From positions 308,835-372,834 of the forward strand of contig NZ_BCVE01000003.1 of assembly GCF_001591585.1 (NCBI RefSeq): DNA of 64,000 bases, read 5' to 3'. Positions 1 to 7,456 of the stretch are shown here, one piece after another; position 1 is the stretch's first letter, and every line of letters starts with the position of its first letter. This DNA comes from Niallia circulans NBRC 13626 (GTDB taxonomy: Bacteria; Bacillota; Bacilli; Bacillales; Cytobacillaceae). The position numbers were made by a program, and so were the translations under genes. The notes under the pieces are model-generated. The model did not search any database. It was not told the DNA's origin and worked only from the letters and a program-made list of their open reading frames with translations.

Positions 1-1004
1 ACTCATTATTTGGTTATAGTTCACCTGAAGGAAGTGAAGAGTTACGGGTGGTATTATCAAGCTACCTTTATAGAACTAGAGGAATAAGCTGTCATCCTAG
101 TCAAATTATCATCACCTCTGGAGCTACTCAAGCATTCACACTTCTAGCTAAACTATTAGTAAAGACTAACTCCGAAGTATTAATAGAGGATCCAGTAACG
201 AAAGAAATTCCTGAAATTTTTATTGAAAGAGGGGCTAATATTACTCCTATTCCAGTCGATGAATTTGGAATGCAAACAGAATGGCTTACAACGAAAAAAA
301 AAGAAAACATTATTTTCGTTACTCCCTCTCATCAATTCCCTTTAGGTGGAATATTACCAATTCAAAGAAGAATTCAACTTATTAATTTTGCTAAGGAAAC
401 AAATAGTTATATTCTAGAGGACGATTATGATAGTGAATTTCGCTATTCTGGTCATCCAGTAAGTTCACTACAAGGATTATTTCCTGAACGAGTTATTTAC
501 ATAGGGACTTTTAGTAAAATCTTATCACCCAGCCTGCGAATTGGTTATGTCATTTTGCCAAATGCACTGGTAGAAGAAGCCAAAAATCTTAAAAGATACA
601 CTGATTATCACTCTCCAACTATTGAGCAAGTAATTTTAGCACGTTTTATAAAGGATGGACACTTAGAGAAACATGTAGTTAAAATGAGGAAACTATATAA
701 AAAAAAGAGAGATTTCTTAATAGGATGTCTAAAAAAGGAATTTGGAGACCTAATTGAAATTCTTGGTGCTTCAACAGGCATTCACCTAGTTGTTAAATTT
801 AATTTTAAGTTCCCACAAAAGATCTTAAATGAAATCAAAAATAAAGGAGTTAATATCTTTTCCGTAGAAAAACATGCTTTAATTAAAGGAAAACACAACA
901 ACAAGCTTATTTTCGGATATGGTAATTTAACTGATACGGAATTAGCAGAAGGAGTAAAGCTCTTAAGAAATGTGATAGAAGCAGAGTCAGGACGGAAAAA
1001 TTAA
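1..1004 (+). CDS. MocR/GntR-family regulator, aminotransferase-like domain (5' truncated by window edge)
   Basis: The reading frame is open from base 3 to the stop at 1004, so the gene begins outside the window and the GTG at 48 is an internal valine. The visible 330 or so residues are a fold-type I PLP aminotransferase domain as found at the C-terminus of MocR-type GntR regulators (PdxR, GabR and relatives). Seen: an early GYSSPEGSEELR segment, ITSGATQAF, the EDDYDSEFRYSG stretch, and GTFSKILSPSLRIGYV, which holds the lysine expected to bind PLP. The winged-helix DNA-binding domain would lie upstream and is not visible. These proteins usually control amino-acid, vitamin B6 or transport genes; the target here cannot be told. 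A free-standing aminotransferase is possible, but the sequence style is that of MocR. Confidence 0.8.
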   Translation, partial: SLFGYSSPEGSEELRVVLSSYLYRTRGISCHPSQIIITSGATQAFTLLAKLLVKTNSEVLIEDPVTKEIPEIFIERGANITPIPVDEFGMQTEWLTTKKKENIIFVTPSHQFPLGGILPIQRRIQLINFAKETNSYILEDDYDSEFRYSGHPVSSLQGLFPERVIYIGTFSKILSPSLRIGYVILPNALVEEAKNLKRYTDYHSPTIEQVILARFIKDGHLEKHVVKMRKLYKKKRDFLIGCLKKEFGDLIEILGASTGIHLVVKFNFKFPQKILNEIKNKGVNIFSVEKHALIKGKHNNKLIFGYGNLTDTELAEGVKLLRNVIEAESGRKN

Positions 1005-1071
1005 ACAACACTACTAAATAATCCAATAATAGCTGATTTGAAGAAATCCCTTTTTAATGGAGGGCAGATAT

Positions 1072-1300
1072 TGGTAAAGCAATTGACAACCAATTTATGA
1101 AAGCAGGAATATCATTGAGCATGACATCATTCTCTCTGATTATCATGCAGTTACAATGGATACGCTTAGCATGATTCGTCTCTCACTCGTCAAAAGCATA
1201 AACCAATACCTTATTTACTGGTTCAACGTAATCTATATAAATATGGTCTAACAAGCATTGATTATGGACAATATAGGAGTAGTCTCTTTTGTAAACCTTC
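1072..1300 (+). pseudogene. Possible decayed coding stretch
   Basis: No intact ORF lies between the MocR-like gene and the WYL regulator. Protein-like segments appear in three successive frames: GKAIDNQFMKAGI from 1073, EHDIILSDYHAVTMDTLSMI from 1117 and RQKHKPIPYLLVQRNLYKYG from 1188. This is what frameshift decay of one gene would give. I cannot name the family, and chance open frames are a real alternative. The last part overlaps the 3' end of the opposite-strand WYL gene. Confidence 0.25.
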
Positions 1301-2224
1301 CAAGATTTCTACAGGCATTTCCCTGACCTTGATATCCTCACCTAGGAATAATAGCCAACTTGTTATTTCCGTTAATTCTTCGGAATGATTAACATTAATA
1401 AAGGTCTTTAGAATGGCTGTAGTTTGGTAAGGATTCGTATAAGAAATGGACATTCTTAACGGATGGTATTTCTTATACTGTGCAATTGCCTTTGGACCAA
1501 GTTCAAGGACAAGGTTGATTACTTCCTCCTGCTTACTTAGTTTTTCTAAAATCTTTTTCCTACTTAATCTATTATTGGTAGTGCATGGTTCTACATCTGT
1601 GAGATTGTCGACAGGCAAAATCCGTTTCTTCTCTTCCTTTAAATCAAAGCCTTCAATCAGCCACATGCTTTTTTCACGATAAAGGTTCAAAAGGTAAATA
1701 GGATAGGACTTTATGACTTTCTCCTCTCTAATAGTAATTAGTAAATATCTATCCATAATAAGTAATTGGATTAATTTTTCTAACATGGGATGAGGAAGAT
1801 CTGACAAATCAAGCAGATCAGGATTATTCGGGTTGGTCCCTTCAAATAGCAAGATGCGATTTAAAAGAACAAGGTCATCTTGCTGGGTTTCCGAGATGAG
1901 TCCTAGTAATTTTTCAGCTAAAGACTGGCGACTCTTTAAATATGGAAGTTGTTGGTTTCTCGTGGCCATAAAGGCAATAAAAAGAGCTTTAATCTCATTA
2001 TCAGTAAAACGAACAGTTGGCAGGACAGAGTTGTTCATCACAAAATATCCCCCGTCCCTTCCGACTTCTGCGACAAGTGGCATCCCCATCGCTTCAATTT
2101 CTCTGATGTCTCTAATTGCTGTCGAACGAGAGATGTTAAATTCTCTCATGATTTCAGAAATTGTAAAGTTGGCGCGGTTGTTAATATACCGCATAATGGT
2201 ATTAATTCGTTCAACCTTTTTCAT
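1262..2224 (-). CDS. YafY-type transcriptional regulator, HTH_11 + WYL domain
   Basis: A 320-residue protein with an N-terminal winged helix (about residues 1-60: RINTIMRYINNRANFTISEIMREFNISRSTAIRDIREIEAMG) followed by a middle region and a C-terminal WYL-type ligand-sensing domain. The WYL motif appears as WLIEGFD near residue 190, and IRILPVDNLTDVE follows. The family is DeoR-like in the DNA-binding part and usually represses or activates adjacent genes in response to a ligand. It is divergent from the two-gene operon at 2334-3299, which is its likely target. The start follows a GGGACGGG purine stretch just upstream of ATG. Confidence 0.85.
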   Translation of the reverse strand: MKKVERINTIMRYINNRANFTISEIMREFNISRSTAIRDIREIEAMGMPLVAEVGRDGGYFVMNNSVLPTVRFTDNEIKALFIAFMATRNQQLPYLKSRQSLAEKLLGLISETQQDDLVLLNRILLFEGTNPNNPDLLDLSDLPHPMLEKLIQLLIMDRYLLITIREEKVIKSYPIYLLNLYREKSMWLIEGFDLKEEKKRILPVDNLTDVEPCTTNNRLSRKKILEKLSKQEEVINLVLELGPKAIAQYKKYHPLRMSISYTNPYQTTAILKTFINVNHSEELTEITSWLLFLGEDIKVREMPVEILEGLQKRLLLYCP

Positions 2225-2250
2225 CCCGTCCCCCTAAACAGTATCATTTT

Positions 2251-2278
2251 TTGACATGGTTTAAGTTTATTATATATC
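2251..2278 (+). promoter_or_regulatory. Promoter for the GyrI-like operon in the divergent spacer
   Basis: A perfect -35 TTGACA at 2251-2256 is followed after 16 bases by TATATC at 2273-2278. It lies between the divergent WYL regulator and the 2334 gene, about 55 bases before the latter's start, the place where an autoregulated divergent pair would be controlled. Confidence 0.6.
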
Positions 2279-2333
2279 TATCAAGTGAAAAGAAAAATCA
2301 TTTGATTAATTTTTTAAAGAGGAAGTGTTGAAT

Positions 2334-2813
2334 ATGGCAGATTATATGCTAGAAGAAAAAGACAGTTTTATCGTTTTAGGGGTTGGAACTGAACTTAAGA
2401 GTGATTACACAGACTATGCGGGCATAACAAAGGAAAAAGCGGACTTTTGGCAAGCAGTCAAACAAGAAGGAAAGCTTGACACCTTAAAAGCCATTGCCAC
2501 AAATGACTATATTTTTATCGTAAACGAAGCAGTAAACAACAAGATGATGCATTATGTCGGGGTCATGACAGAGCAATCATTACCAGAAGCGGACAGAATG
2601 ATTCAATTTCCTAAAGGAGAATACTTAGTAGTTAAAGGGGAAAGTAAGAGCACTGATGAATTGCAGAATATGCTTACTGGCATTGCATTTGGTCAAATCT
2701 TGCCTGAAGCTAAGAATTTCGCCTATGTTGGTGGACCAAATACAGTGGTAGAAATGGGACAGCGAAACGGCTTATTACTTGGTGAGATGTGGATTCCTGT
2801 TGTAAGGAAATAA
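2334..2813 (+). CDS. GyrI-like/AraC effector-binding-domain protein
   Basis: The 159-residue protein resembles the GyrI-like small-molecule-binding domain (AraC E_bind family): FIVLGVGTEL near the N-terminus, a central strand region with GVMTEQSLPEADRMIQFPKG, the typical GEYLVVKGESKSTDEL segment, and a C-terminal GLLLGEMWIPVVRK ending in the family's characteristic IWIPV-like strand. Such stand-alone domains bind hydrophobic ligands or act with nearby regulators. I chose ATG 2334 because AAAGAGGAAG lies about 10 bases before it; an upstream in-frame GTG (2325) is too close to that ribosome-binding site. It is probably co-transcribed with the next gene and controlled by the divergent WYL regulator. 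Confidence 0.7.
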   Translation: MADYMLEEKDSFIVLGVGTELKSDYTDYAGITKEKADFWQAVKQEGKLDTLKAIATNDYIFIVNEAVNNKMMHYVGVMTEQSLPEADRMIQFPKGEYLVVKGESKSTDELQNMLTGIAFGQILPEAKNFAYVGGPNTVVEMGQRNGLLLGEMWIPVVRK

Positions 2814-2834
2814 GGAGGATATGGAGGGATAGAA

Positions 2835-3299
2835 ATGGCCTATATCGTTGATTTTAAAAATGTGTCTACGATTGGTTTAGAATCTTCACCTATAGCAGAA
2901 GCACTTGCTGGCTTACGAGCTAACGAGGCTCGTTACTTTATGAACAAATATAAGCATGAATTTACGGTTGTACCAGCTAATGAGTCCTGTGAGACCCTAA
3001 ATTATGTAAACCGAATTTTAAAAGAAGAACGTGGTATTGAATTTGCAGCCAAGCCTTTAGAAACTTCAACCTTTCAAGTAGAAAATATCAAATGGACCTA
3101 CGTCTTTTATGAGGATGGTCTTGCAATTAACGTTCTGTATACAGTAGATGATCCGAAAAAGCGCGCCGTTGGTTTTAAGCTTTCTGATGGGATGGAAGTA
3201 CCAAAGGAATTAGAAGGGAAATTTAAGTTTGCTAGGCAGAAATCTAAGTTAGCTGGAACAATCCGAGGCTCATTTTTTGTTATTAAAGGCGAATATTAA
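2835..3299 (+). CDS. Conserved hypothetical protein, partner of the GyrI-like gene
   Basis: A 154-residue soluble protein that I cannot assign to a family. It starts 21 bases after the preceding gene, behind a GGAGGATATGGAGGG ribosome-binding region, so the two are one operon. No signal peptide, membrane segment or recognisable catalytic motif is visible; the composition is mixed alpha/beta and charged. An intrinsic terminator follows directly. The pairing with a GyrI-like domain and a WYL regulator suggests a small ligand-responsive operon, which is inference only. Confidence 0.7.
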   Translation: MAYIVDFKNVSTIGLESSPIAEALAGLRANEARYFMNKYKHEFTVVPANESCETLNYVNRILKEERGIEFAAKPLETSTFQVENIKWTYVFYEDGLAINVLYTVDDPKKRAVGFKLSDGMEVPKELEGKFKFARQKSKLAGTIRGSFFVIKGEY

Positions 3300-3311
3300 C
3301 GTTAGTAAAGC

Positions 3312-3350
3312 AGCACCTCTTCATAAAAATAGAGGTGCTGTTTTTATTTT
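3312..3350 (+). terminator. Intrinsic terminator of the 2334-3299 operon
   Basis: AGCACCTCT (3312-3320) and AGAGGTGCT (3331-3339) form a perfect 9-bp stem followed by GTTTTTATTTTT. It closes the chromosomal operon immediately before the left end of the integrated element. Confidence 0.85.
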
Positions 3351-3361
3351 TGCTTAGCTTA

Positions 3362-3383
3362 TTTACTTGTGGTACGGTTCACC
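3362..3383. repeat. Element left junction (att direct repeat, distal copy)
   Basis: TTTACTTGTGGTACGGTTC and the next three bases match 19 of 22 positions with 20600-20621 at the rlmH 3' end. Read on the minus strand, it still spells Gly-Glu-Pro-Tyr-His-Lys-stop, with synonymous third-base changes relative to rlmH. This is the expected far junction of an element that uses the rlmH end as its attachment site. Confidence 0.85.
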
Positions 3384-3393
3384 GTAATGTATC

Positions 3394-3406
3394 TAAATGA
3401 GGTTTT
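3394..3406 (+). repeat. Terminal inverted repeat, left copy
   Basis: TAAATGAGGTTTT here is the perfect reverse complement of 20591-20603 at the other end. It lies about 10 bases inside the left direct repeat. Preceded by GTATC, it looks like an inverted, slightly deleted copy of the rlmH-end junction. Confidence 0.65.
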
Positions 3407-3425
3407 AAAACCTACATCAATGTTT

Positions 3426-4292
3426 TTATCCATTAAAACGTGCTTGCTTAAACTTCTCTATAATCTTGTAGAACTCTTCTTGGCTCATATTCACATACAT
3501 TTCTTTCAAGCATACCTCTCTAAAGTATGTCACTCTTTTATATGATAACTTACATACTTTCATTATCTCCCATCTATGCATTCTTCTTATTCTCTTGTCT
3601 TTTGGTTCCTTAAAACTCATCATTATAAATAGCTCTTGGTATTTTGCTAAAACAGCATAACCGTATGCAATTGGAATAAAAAGTGCTGATAGGACTATAG
3701 GGATGAAAAATGTTATTAGTAAATCAACACTATTAAGAGTAACATAAGTAGCAACTGCTATTTTAATGGTTAATCCTAGAACTGCAAAACCTACAAATGA
3801 CAAGATGAATGATAATAGTTTTTTTACCTTGTAGTACTCTTCTTTTGTATCTGCAACGGCATGTAACAAAAATAAAAGTGTTAGGAACGGTAGAAGTAAC
3901 AATTCAACGAAAATGTTAAATGTAAAAGAGCTTAATAAAAACTCAACAATGACAATAAATTTTAAATTGTTCTTTAGTATACTTATGAAAAAATCATTGT
4001 TATCATTGTTTGTAATTGCACCAAAGCAAACTGGCACGCCAGTAATTGTTACCCAGAAGGCAATATCCTTTAAATACTTCCATTCCCAAAATGAGAATTT
4101 TGACGCTAATATTACCAAAATCATTGAATAAAGAATTATAATAATAAATGGAATAACTATTTGCTTAGCAGTTGCGGCTTGTATTACTTTAAATGCTGAT
4201 GCTCTTATTGTGGGATTTAAGAAAATAAAAATAAGAATGACAATGAACCAGATTGCACTCGCAATTTCACGGCTAGAAAGTATATCAATCAT
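3426..4292 (-). CDS. Multi-pass membrane protein of unknown function (element cargo)
   Basis: 288 residues with about six hydrophobic segments at roughly 13-30, 45-64, 76-93, 108-145 (long, perhaps two helices), 160-186 and 190-216, then a basic cytosolic tail of about 65 residues (KEPKDKRIRRMHRWEIMK...). I do not recognise the family. The gene starts 6 bases after the stop of the upstream GHKL ATPase gene, so the two are surely co-expressed; the ribosome-binding AAAGGATA lies inside the end of that gene. It is the last gene before the left attachment site. Next to an ATPase and a nuclease, a membrane effector or anchor role is conceivable but unproven. Confidence 0.8.
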   Translation of the reverse strand: MIDILSSREIASAIWFIVILIFIFLNPTIRASAFKVIQAATAKQIVIPFIIIILYSMILVILASKFSFWEWKYLKDIAFWVTITGVPVCFGAITNNDNNDFFISILKNNLKFIVIVEFLLSSFTFNIFVELLLLPFLTLLFLLHAVADTKEEYYKVKKLLSFILSFVGFAVLGLTIKIAVATYVTLNSVDLLITFFIPIVLSALFIPIAYGYAVLAKYQELFIMMSFKEPKDKRIRRMHRWEIMKVCKLSYKRVTYFREVCLKEMYVNMSQEEFYKIIEKFKQARFNG

Positions 4293-4298
4293 ATAGCT

Positions 4299-5315
4299 TT
4301 ATATCCTTTGACTTTTTAACTTTTGTGAAGCTGATGAAGGTGAGCTGCTATATCCTTTACTAGAAGCCTCTTTCTTAGCATCTTCTAATACTTCATCAAA
4401 ATCAATAGTATTTAATCTATCCAAGTTAATTCTCATTCTAACCAATGTACCTTTAATATCACAATCTTCAACAATTTCTTCAGAAAGACTATAAGTTATG
4501 CTTTTCTTCCCCGAAGCGATACTAAAGTAACCATTAGTTCTTTCAACAATTCTTCTTACCAGTGCAAGACCATACCCCGAGTTTTTATAATCTTCTGGGG
4601 CATAGGCATGATTTGATAACGCAGAAAGTCCAGGTATCATTGCTTTTCTAATAGCATCTTCATCAGTTGGCTGTCTAAACCAAGTCTCCTCGATATCGAA
4701 GGGAATAGTTTTTACTAATCCAAGACCTAAATCAGCAATCACTACTTCTACACTATTAGTAGTTGGGTATAATTGAGAACCATAATAAAAGTGTGTTGTT
4801 TGTGAATGGTCAAAGATATTTCTAATCATTTCTCTAACAACAAATTCAAACAAGTCCATAACATTTTCATCACTATCTGTTCCGAGGTCCCTCAATATCT
4901 TCCTTACAATTTTACTTGCAATATCATCATAGTAGGTTTCGATTGTTTTGCCTTGGTCATGAAGTGAATCGAATAGTTCAGCTAAAACTACTTTTGTTGG
5001 TGCAATGTAATTAGTTCCTTGACTATACGAACGTGCATCTGAGAGTCCTAACTTTTGAAAAATCCCCATGGTTTCCCCATAAGAGATAGCATCCCTATTA
5101 ATATTTTCTATTGGTTCCAATTCATATGGCACAGCATCTTCTCTTAATCTATCAATTGTAGAAAGCAGTATGATTGCTCCCGCTGGCTCAATAAAATTTA
5201 GTGAAGAAAATTGAAAAGTCAGACCCTCTGGCTCATCTGAGTAGTACTTTTTTTCATCAAGATGTTTTGTCATTCTCATCATGTTATCGTATTTCATATT
5301 AACTATACTTATCAT
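4299..5315 (-). CDS. STAS-like N-terminus fused to GHKL-type ATPase domain
   Basis: 338 residues. The N-terminal ~85 residues have STAS-like character (LTFQFSSLNFIEPAGAIILL, residues 32-51). The C-terminal half is a GHKL/HATPase domain: N-box EMIRNIFDHS at 162-171, G1-like DLGLG at 195-199, G2-like SGYGLALV at 246-253 and a final GTLVRM strand near 289. It therefore resembles an anti-sigma-type or MORC/kinase-like ATPase rather than a two-component kinase, since no phosphoacceptor histidine region is present. ATG 5315 is preferred over TTG 5336 because GGGGGA sits just before it. It lies between the PLD-EVE gene and the membrane protein gene, all on the minus strand. Function unknown. Confidence 0.78.
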   Translation of the reverse strand: MISIVNMKYDNMMRMTKHLDEKKYYSDEPEGLTFQFSSLNFIEPAGAIILLSTIDRLREDAVPYELEPIENINRDAISYGETMGIFQKLGLSDARSYSQGTNYIAPTKVVLAELFDSLHDQGKTIETYYDDIASKIVRKILRDLGTDSDENVMDLFEFVVREMIRNIFDHSQTTHFYYGSQLYPTTNSVEVVIADLGLGLVKTIPFDIEETWFRQPTDEDAIRKAMIPGLSALSNHAYAPEDYKNSGYGLALVRRIVERTNGYFSIASGKKSITYSLSEEIVEDCDIKGTLVRMRINLDRLNTIDFDEVLEDAKKEASSKGYSSSPSSASQKLKSQRI

Positions 5316-5385
5316 AATATCCCCCAAATAAATCAAGCTGTTTATAATAAGAGTTGGATACCCCTACTAAGCCCTAAAAGTTTTT

Positions 5386-6423
5386 CTATATTGAATCTTC
5401 TATTATATTTATTACATGGCTAGCAAACTCTTCAGTTAATTGAATTTTATCAGCACCGAAATTTAAAGCTCCAAGTGTTTTTCCCTGATTATTTTTTGTG
5501 ATTGGTAATTTTTCGTCGTATGATGCTTGAATAGTAGCGATGGTGTTATTAAACGTATTCCATCTTTCGCTATACTTTGGACAAAGATTTTTTGCTTTTA
5601 CTTCCCAAGGCCATCTACTAGAGGTTCCATCCAAATAATAAGGACCTTCTATAACCTCAAAATAACCCAAGAGCTTAGCTGTTCCCACAGCATAACAAAT
5701 TAGTATATCTCCTTCTCTTACAGCAGCAGGTTTCCTCTTAGAAAAGTGAAGCTCCTGTATACCTGTTGATAGTCTTCTATGTTCAGAAAAAGGCTCGTCC
5801 GATACACCTACAGGTTTAATAAAGTAACGCTTATCAGAAGTAACTGTATGCTTTTTTTTATTAAGGATATCGCTGACGGTTAAACTAATTTTTGGCTCTT
5901 TAGGCATGGGAGATGCTTGTGAAAAGGCATCTATCTTTTTTATTATTTCCTCTAACTCTTTATTGGATAACACTATGCTTTCAACACTGTTGACTTCACT
6001 AACCAATTTTAATAATTGACTATTGTCATCAATTAAAACTCCCCATTCATGATTAGTCTCTAATCCAGAGTTTGTGAAATTAGCAGACGTAATTATTCCT
6101 TGTAATGGTGCTCCTGAATTTAAGGATATATATATCTTTCCATGTAATTTATTGTCAACTTGGACGCTATAACTAATATTGTTCTTTTGACAATTCAAAC
6201 AGAAGGAATATAATGAGTTTGATTTTTTAAATAAGTCAGGGTCATTGTCTTTTAAGGTAGTTGTCAGCGAAATATGTCTAATACCCGTTCCTTGTAATTG
6301 ACTGAAAAAATTATCAAATGATTCCATTAGAAAAGGGCTTATTATCTTTAGCTCATTTGCATTTAAAAGGATATTTTTAATGTCACTATAATGGTTAGAA
6401 TTAATGTTATTTAAAATTTTCAT
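5386..6423 (-). CDS. PLD-superfamily nuclease fused to EVE/PUA-like domain
   Basis: 345 residues. The N-terminal half has the single phospholipase-D catalytic signature typical of BfiI/NgoFVII-type DNases: H94-x-K96 in LHGKIYIS, then GIITSANFTNSG (N115) and NHEWGVLI with E126. The C-terminal part (about 196-330) resembles an EVE/PUA-like fold: YFIKPVGV, REGDILICYAVGTAKLLGYFEVIEGPYYLDG and WPWEVKAKNL. EVE domains recognise modified bases, so this is plausibly a modification-dependent DNase, as seen for other nuclease-EVE fusions. ATG 6423 is chosen because GAGGTGA lies 8 bases upstream; GTG 6435 overlaps that site. Heads the minus-strand cargo set with the GHKL and membrane protein genes. Confidence 0.78.
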   Translation of the reverse strand: MKILNNINSNHYSDIKNILLNANELKIISPFLMESFDNFFSQLQGTGIRHISLTTTLKDNDPDLFKKSNSLYSFCLNCQKNNISYSVQVDNKLHGKIYISLNSGAPLQGIITSANFTNSGLETNHEWGVLIDDNSQLLKLVSEVNSVESIVLSNKELEEIIKKIDAFSQASPMPKEPKISLTVSDILNKKKHTVTSDKRYFIKPVGVSDEPFSEHRRLSTGIQELHFSKRKPAAVREGDILICYAVGTAKLLGYFEVIEGPYYLDGTSSRWPWEVKAKNLCPKYSERWNTFNNTIATIQASYDEKLPITKNNQGKTLGALNFGADKIQLTEEFASHVINIIEDSI

Positions 6424-6523
6424 AATCTCCCTCACCTCACATAGACATGTAACAATTTACCTATTTTAGTATACATTATTTAATTTTGGCTATCTATGAT
6501 TAGTAAGAGAGAACAGTTTTCTT

Positions 6524-6838
6524 TTACACTTTAAAATAATAATGTAATTGTATGTCTTCTAACTGAGAGATTCCAATTCTCAAACACAAAGAAGAATTTA
6601 ATTGAATTTCTTCCACATATTCAAGTTCTAATCTATTTTGTAACAGTAAGTCTAATTCTTTAGAATCCTCAACTATTAATATTGCTTGATGATTTTCAAG
6701 AAGAAATTCTTCAATCCTTTCACCATTACTTAGATACTCGTATAAGTGAGAAAACTCACTGCTTAGGTACTTTAACAATTCATTTGGTATATCTCCTGCA
6801 AGGTTATTAAGGTCTGTCAAACATTGAATCCTTTTCAT
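6524..6838 (-). CDS. Hypothetical 104-residue protein
   Basis: Acidic, leucine-rich, soluble protein without a recognised domain. ATG 6838 is supported by AAGGAG nine bases upstream; it shares one base with the stop of a 29-codon hydrophobic ORF (TGATG), implying translational coupling. The longer frame to 6886 lacks a ribosome-binding site. Its job is unknown; position downstream of two tiny hydrophobic ORFs might suggest an immunity or regulatory role, which is speculation. Confidence 0.55.
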   Translation of the reverse strand: MKRIQCLTDLNNLAGDIPNELLKYLSSEFSHLYEYLSNGERIEEFLLENHQAILIVEDSKELDLLLQNRLELEYVEEIQLNSSLCLRIGISQLEDIQLHYYFKV

Positions 6839-6927
6839 CAACGATAACTCCTTGAAGGATTCTGTATAAGCTCTGATACTAAACAAGCTACAATTCCAAC
6901 CACTGTTCCCATTAAAAAGTATTGCAT
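6838..6927 (-). CDS. Tiny hydrophobic ORF (29 residues), coupled to the 104-residue gene
   Basis: ATG 6927 follows a GGGGGA ribosome-binding site at six bases. The peptide begins MQYFLMGTVVGIVACLVSEL, a single membrane-spanning stretch, then a short polar tail. The stop overlaps the next start by one base. Too short for homology judgement; kept because of the good ribosome-binding site and tight coupling. Confidence 0.5.
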   Translation of the reverse strand: MQYFLMGTVVGIVACLVSELIQNPSRSYR

Positions 6928-6947
6928 TACTATTCCCCCTTTATTTT

Positions 6948-7031
6948 TCAAAAAGTAGTGTTCTTTTTCACATAAACGTAAATAGATACGCCAAATGCCA
7001 CGCCTGCTTTGAATAGGTCAATTGGTGTCAT
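6948..7031 (-). CDS. Tiny hydrophobic ORF (27 residues) with strong ribosome-binding site
   Basis: GGGAGGTGAG lies three bases before ATG 7031, one of the best Shine-Dalgarno matches in the element. The peptide starts MTPIDLFKAGVAFGVSIYVY and ends with KKNTTF: one hydrophobic segment plus a basic tail, the layout of type I toxin or holin-like small peptides. It ends 20 bases before the next tiny ORF. No antitoxin RNA could be demonstrated by reading. Confidence 0.5.
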   Translation of the reverse strand: MTPIDLFKAGVAFGVSIYVYVKKNTTF

Positions 7032-7148
7032 GAACTCACCTCCCTTGCTGTAAGATTAAACACGAAAAAAGAGACGACAGCTCTTACAGAGCAAACCTCT
7101 CTGACTTGTAAATGTATTGATTATTCTACCTTTCCGACTGCCATTTCT

Positions 7149-7439
7149 TCATACGAAGCTAATAGGCTTCACAAGTTCACCATCTTTCAGCAAACCAATT
7201 CCGATATCTTTCAAACCATGCTTATCCTGTAATAAGTACACAACGTTCGATGTACCACCATCGTAGAAGAATACCCAGCATGTTAGTTCTGGTTTGTTTT
7301 CATCTGGAATAGTAGCCTTAACCTTTTCGTTCCTTATGTCATCTATTGAAAGAGTTCTAACATCCGCTTTCCAGTCCTTCCAAGCTAAATGTGGGTGATG
7401 CTCCTCCATGTAATTCCTGAATACATTAATAATGCTCAT
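7149..7439 (-). CDS. Hypothetical 96-residue protein downstream of the recombinase
   Basis: Small soluble protein (MSIINVFRNYMEEHHPHLAW...) of no family known to me. ATG 7439 is preferred because AAAAGGAG lies ten bases before it; an upstream ATG at 7460 would overlap the recombinase stop in an ATGA. SCC elements commonly carry short conserved ORFs just downstream of ccr genes, and this one occupies that position. It starts after the terminator-like hairpin embedded in the recombinase 3' end, so its expression may be attenuated. Confidence 0.6.
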   Translation of the reverse strand: MSIINVFRNYMEEHHPHLAWKDWKADVRTLSIDDIRNEKVKATIPDENKPELTCWVFFYDGGTSNVVYLLQDKHGLKDIGIGLLKDGELVKPISFV

Positions 7440-7456
7440 AGGTAATTTGCTCCTTT

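Noticed and set aside
48..1004. Complete aminotransferase starting at 48
   Set aside because: The frame is open to the window edge with family-like residues (GYSSPEGSEELR), and base 48 is a GTG inside the gene.
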